From Rhizobium sp. ACO-34A (GTDB lineage: Bacteria > Pseudomonadota > Alphaproteobacteria > Rhizobiales > Rhizobiaceae), in NCBI GenBank assembly GCA_002600635.1, contig CP021371.1, positions 1,801,001-1,865,000 of the forward strand: DNA of 64,000 bases, given 5' to 3'. Below, piece by piece: positions 61,022 to 64,000 of this stretch. Each line of letters begins with the position of its first letter. The stretch's first letter is position 1. Position numbers and translations under genes: made by a program. The notes below the pieces were generated by a model. It had not been told where the DNA came from. It made no database searches and saw only the letters and a list, made by a program, of their open reading frames with translations.

Positions 61022-61969
61022 ATGAATCAGAGCTCCCTTGCTCCATATCGTTCCCGCGCAGTCGCTGGTGCTGCCTTCATGGTGCTTGCAGGTATCGCCT
61101 TCGCCATTCTCAACGTCGTTACTCAATGGCTGGCGATGACGCTCGGCTTTCCGGCAGTTTCCGCTGCCTTCTGGCAATATGCCTTTGCCCTCGTTTTCTC
61201 TCTGCCACTGCTTTTCCGGCTCGGTCTCGGATCGTTGAAGACACGGTATCCCGGCCGTCATCTGGTGCGGGTTATCCTTGCAGCCCTTGGGGTGCAGGCC
61301 TGGGTGATCGGCCTTGCAACCGTGCCGATCTGGCAGGCCATCGCGCTGGTGATGACCTCGCCGTTTTTCATCATCGTCGGCGCGCGTGTCTTCCTTGGAG
61401 AAACGGTCGGCCGCAATCGATGGCTGGCGACGCTCGCCGGCTTCTGCGGGGCGATGATTATCCTGCAGCCATGGTCGGATGCATTTTCTCCCACGGCCTT
61501 ACTGCCGGTGCTGTCGGCCCTGCTCTGGGGCGGGGCGTCCCTGATGATGAAGAACCTGACCGTTCATGAGAGACCGGAGACGATTACGGTCTGGCTGCTC
61601 GTGTTGCTGACGCCGATCAATGCCGGTCTTGCCGCAGCCTCAGGCTTTGTTGTCCCCGGTGGAATGGTGCTGGCACTTCTGCTGCTGGCCGGTCTGTTGA
61701 CCGTGGTCGGACAGCATTTCCTGACGCTTGCCTACAGCACCGCCGATGCGGCCTACGTGCAGCCATTCGACGACCTGAAGCTGCCACTCAATGTGTTCGC
61801 GGGCTGGCTGGTCTTTGGTTATGCGCCTGCCGGATATCTCTGGCTCGGAGCAATCCTGATCCTCTGCGCCTCGCTTTTCCTGATGATTAGCGAGATGCGC
61901 CGGGAGCGGGAACCGTATGGGGAAGAGCAGGGCGAAGAAGCCGGTTCGCTGCCTTTGCCCCAATCCTGA
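61022..61969 (+). CDS. ribN: Riboflavin transporter RibN (EamA/DMT family)
   Basis: A 315-residue drug/metabolite transporter with ten hydrophobic segments in two EamA repeats (FMVLAGIAFAILNVVTQWLA, VGRNRWLATLAGFCGAMIIL; LPVLSALLWGGASLMMKNLT). RibN proteins of Rhizobium and other proteobacteria are riboflavin importers controlled by FMN riboswitches, and the riboswitch directly upstream makes this assignment strong. ATG 61022 has AAGGAAG about six bases upstream. Its presence complements the partial rib gene set at 7.3-9.2 kb. Confidence 0.9.
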   Translation: MNQSSLAPYRSRAVAGAAFMVLAGIAFAILNVVTQWLAMTLGFPAVSAAFWQYAFALVFSLPLLFRLGLGSLKTRYPGRHLVRVILAALGVQAWVIGLATVPIWQAIALVMTSPFFIIVGARVFLGETVGRNRWLATLAGFCGAMIILQPWSDAFSPTALLPVLSALLWGGASLMMKNLTVHERPETITVWLLVLLTPINAGLAAASGFVVPGGMVLALLLLAGLLTVVGQHFLTLAYSTADAAYVQPFDDLKLPLNVFAGWLVFGYAPAGYLWLGAILILCASLFLMISEMRREREPYGEEQGEEAGSLPLPQS

Positions 61970-61982
61970 CAAAATTCGCCAA

Positions 61983-62000
61983 ATGTCATGTGCGTGTCAT
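61983..62000 (+). promoter_or_regulatory. PHO box upstream of the phytase-like gene
   Basis: ATGTCAT (61983-61989), four bases, GTGTCAT (61994-62000) matches the PhoB consensus CTGTCAT-N4-CTGTCAT at six of seven positions in each half with correct 11-bp phasing. It lies 55 bases before the ATG at 62056. Phosphate-starvation induction is therefore predicted. Confidence 0.65.
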
Positions 62001-62055
62001 GCACATGACGCAAAAGCCTCCTGTTCCTTACTCATGGAAACAGGAGGCCTCCCCC

Positions 62056-64000
62056 ATGAAGTATTCCATTTCCCGCGCCGCCTTGACGGCCGCGCTGCTG
62101 GCTTCTGTTGCGGCACCGGCCGCGGCTGACCAGGTTTTCAACCGTATCTCGTCCTTCCCCGTCGCCGCCAACCTGCCGGCCGACAAGGAGAAGCTCTCAA
62201 CGACTTCGGCTGAAATCATCACGGCGACCGAAGACGGCAACACGCTGATCTATTCCGACAGCCCGCTTGGCGCGATCGGCTTCATCGACATCACCGACGC
62301 CAAGGCCCCGAAGGCCGGTAGCGCGTTGATGATGGATGGCGAGCCGACATCCGTCGCCGTCGTCGGCGCCAAGGCTCTGGTGGCCGTCAACACGTCGGAA
62401 AGCAAGCAGAAGCCGTCCGGCAAGCTTGCCATCGTCGATGTCGCCTCCAAGAAGATCGACGCTACCTGCGACCTCGGCGGTCAGCCTGATTCCGTCGCGA
62501 TTTCTCCCGACAAGACCTTCGCTGCCATCGCCATCGAGAACGAGCGTGACGAAGAACTCAACGAAGGCAAGCTGCCGCAGATGCCGGCCGGCGATCTCGT
62601 CATCGTCGCGCTGAAGGACGGCGTTGCCGATTGCGCTTCGATCAAGCACGTTACCCTGACCGGTCTCGCCGAAATCGCTCCGGAAGATCCGGAACCGGAA
62701 TTCGTCTCGATCAACAATCTCGGCGAAATCGGCCTGACGCTTCAGGAAAACAACCATATCGTCATCATCGACGGCAAGACCGGCGAAGTGAAGAACCACT
62801 TCTCGGCAGGCAAGGTCGATCTCGCCGGCATCGACACCAAGAGCGATGGCGCGCTGAAGTTCACCGGCAAGAAGGAAGGCGTCCTGCGCGAGCCCGACGC
62901 CCTGAAGTGGCTGGACGACAACCGTTTCGTCATCGCCAACGAAGGCGACTATGAAGGCGGTTCGCGCAGCTTCACCATCTTCGACAAGACCGGCAAGGAA
63001 CTCTACGAGTCCGGCCCGTCTCTGGAACTCGCAATCGCCCAGATCGGTCACTTCCCGGACAAGCGCGCCAAGTCCAAGGGCGTTGAGCTCGAAGGCCTGG
63101 AAGCCGCAACCTTCAACGGCCAGAAGTACTTCTTCGTCCTTTCCGAGCGCGCCTCCATCGCGGCGGTCTACAAGGATACCGGTGCCGAGCCGGAACTCGT
63201 GCAGCTCCTGCCGTCGGGCGTTTCGCCGGAAGGCGCCGTCGCCATTCCCGGCCGCAACCTGCTGGCAACCGCCAACGAAGCCGATCTCGGTGAAGACGGC
63301 GGCCCGCGCTCGCATGTCATGATCTATGAACTTGCCGAAGGCACGCCCGCCTATCCGATGATCCGTTCGGACATCGTCGACGGCGCACCGATCGGCTGGG
63401 GCGCTCTGTCCGGTCTCGTCGGCGACGCCGAAAAGGCTGGTACGCTCTATGCGGTCAATGACAGCTTCTATTCCTCGCAGCCGACGATCTTCACGATCGA
63501 CGCGACGCAGAAGCCCGCCGTGATCACGACGGCCCTGCCGGTAACCCGTGGCGGTGCCGCAGCCCAGAAGCTCGACATCGAAGGCATCACGCTGGACGGC
63601 AAGGGTGGCTTCTGGCTCGCGTCCGAAGGCGATCCGGCCAAGCTCGTCGGCCACGGCATCTACAATGTCGATGCCAAGGGCGAGATCAAGTCCGAGATCG
63701 GCTTCCCGGTCGAACTGCTCGCAGGCCAGACCCGCTTCGGCCTCGAAGGCATCACCTCTATCGGCAAGGGCGACGACCTGACGCTCTGGATGGCCGTTCA
63801 GCGTGAATGGAAGGACGACGAGAAGGGCACCGTCAAGCTCGTTTCCTACAACCCGAAGGCCAAGGAATGGGGCGCTGTCAGCTATCCGCTCGACAAGGCT
63901 GAAGACGGCTGGGTCGGTCTTTCTGAAATCACCGCCCATGGCGACTATGTCTACATCGTCGAGCGTGACAATCAGGTGGGCGACAATGCCAAGCTCAAGA
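62056..64000 (+). CDS. Secreted phytase-like esterase (esterase-like activity of phytase family), partial
   Basis: The frame is open from ATG 62056 to the window end, at least 648 residues, so the C-terminus is missing. CAGGAGG lies eight bases before the ATG. A signal peptide ends at PAAAD near residue 25. The sequence has repeated beta-propeller-like strands (FIDITDAKAPKAG, KLAIVDVASKKID, GDLVIVALKDGVAD, NNHIVIIDGKTGEVKN), then a second part with KLDIEGITLDGKGGFWLASE and TRFGLEGITSIGKGDD, the signature of the phytase-like esterase domain (PF13449), found in surface or periplasmic phosphatases. The PHO box upstream fits a phosphate-scavenging role. The exact substrate is unknown. Confidence 0.85.
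   Translation, partial: MKYSISRAALTAALLASVAAPAAADQVFNRISSFPVAANLPADKEKLSTTSAEIITATEDGNTLIYSDSPLGAIGFIDITDAKAPKAGSALMMDGEPTSVAVVGAKALVAVNTSESKQKPSGKLAIVDVASKKIDATCDLGGQPDSVAISPDKTFAAIAIENERDEELNEGKLPQMPAGDLVIVALKDGVADCASIKHVTLTGLAEIAPEDPEPEFVSINNLGEIGLTLQENNHIVIIDGKTGEVKNHFSAGKVDLAGIDTKSDGALKFTGKKEGVLREPDALKWLDDNRFVIANEGDYEGGSRSFTIFDKTGKELYESGPSLELAIAQIGHFPDKRAKSKGVELEGLEAATFNGQKYFFVLSERASIAAVYKDTGAEPELVQLLPSGVSPEGAVAIPGRNLLATANEADLGEDGGPRSHVMIYELAEGTPAYPMIRSDIVDGAPIGWGALSGLVGDAEKAGTLYAVNDSFYSSQPTIFTIDATQKPAVITTALPVTRGGAAAQKLDIEGITLDGKGGFWLASEGDPAKLVGHGIYNVDAKGEIKSEIGFPVELLAGQTRFGLEGITSIGKGDDLTLWMAVQREWKDDEKGTVKLVSYNPKAKEWGAVSYPLDKAEDGWVGLSEITAHGDYVYIVERDNQVGDNAKLK

Overview
This is a contiguous, densely coded, high-GC chromosomal segment of an alphaproteobacterium. 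Gene content and order point to Rhizobiaceae (Rhizobium/Agrobacterium/Ensifer-like): glyA-nrdR-ribD-ribH-nusB, hppA, an omlA/plsX/fabH/ihfA/merR block ending in tRNA-Pro, a unipolar-type polysaccharide locus next to ctaA, argC-speB-rpsI-rplM, and clpP-clpX-lon-hupB. I see no CRISPR array, prophage, insertion sequence or rRNA. The family placement rests on remembered synteny and protein families, not on a search.

Layout. 1-5.4 kb: a Tat-exported L,D-transpeptidase, an alpha-oxoamine synthase preceded by CtrA-like boxes, and a membrane GGDEF-EAL protein. 5.5-13.3 kb: one-carbon and riboflavin genes (ribE is absent between ribD and ribH), nusB, an MFS protein and the proton-pumping pyrophosphatase hppA with a structured leader. 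13.3-19.5 kb: omlA, a bc1-assembly chaperone homologue, the DUF177-plsX-fabH lipid group, ihfA, a MerR regulator, a BTLCP protease and tRNA-Pro(GGG). 19.8-21.5 kb: a PHB-depolymerase-like esterase and two small genes.

21.5-33 kb is the most distinctive region. It is an export-type polysaccharide locus (two GT4 glycosyltransferases, a Wzy-like polymerase, a WcaJ/ExoY-type initiating transferase, a Wza-like lipoprotein, a Wzz/ExoP-like co-polymerase with a broken Walker A, and a CelD-type acyltransferase). An ftsH paralogue sits inside it. It resembles the Agrobacterium upp and Sinorhizobium uxs loci, whose polymers are c-di-GMP controlled; two c-di-GMP enzymes are encoded elsewhere in the window. 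33-38.5 kb: DUF2842 and ctaA, then an AT-richer two-gene membrane glycosyltransferase module and a LigB-type dioxygenase with a palindromic operator.

38.5-55 kb: argC, speB, rplM-rpsI, two acyl-CoA-related genes, two CoA-binding paralogues, a DUF6455 gene divergent from metY with an FNR/FixK-like box between them, lrgAB with a divergent LysR regulator, a MarR regulator that looks leaderless with its efflux-type MFS gene, a P450 and a GGDEF protein. 55-60.6 kb: clpP, clpX, lon and hupB with structured intergenic regions, an RpoH-like lon promoter and a short upstream ORF before lon. 60.7-64 kb: an FMN riboswitch driving a RibN-type riboflavin importer, then a PHO box upstream of a secreted phytase-like esterase that runs off the window.

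Regulatory themes seen directly in the DNA: three near-consensus FNR/FixK boxes (25594, 33422, 46280), CtrA-like TTAA-N7-TTAA motifs (1733, 29302), one PHO box (61983), an RpoH-type promoter (57534), an FMN riboswitch (60699) and several perfect palindromes close to start codons. No wholly unknown multi-gene system is evident. The best candidates for something undescribed are the FtsH paralogue embedded in the polysaccharide locus with its FNR-like box, the upstream ORF of lon, and the structured leaders of hppA, clpX and ribH.
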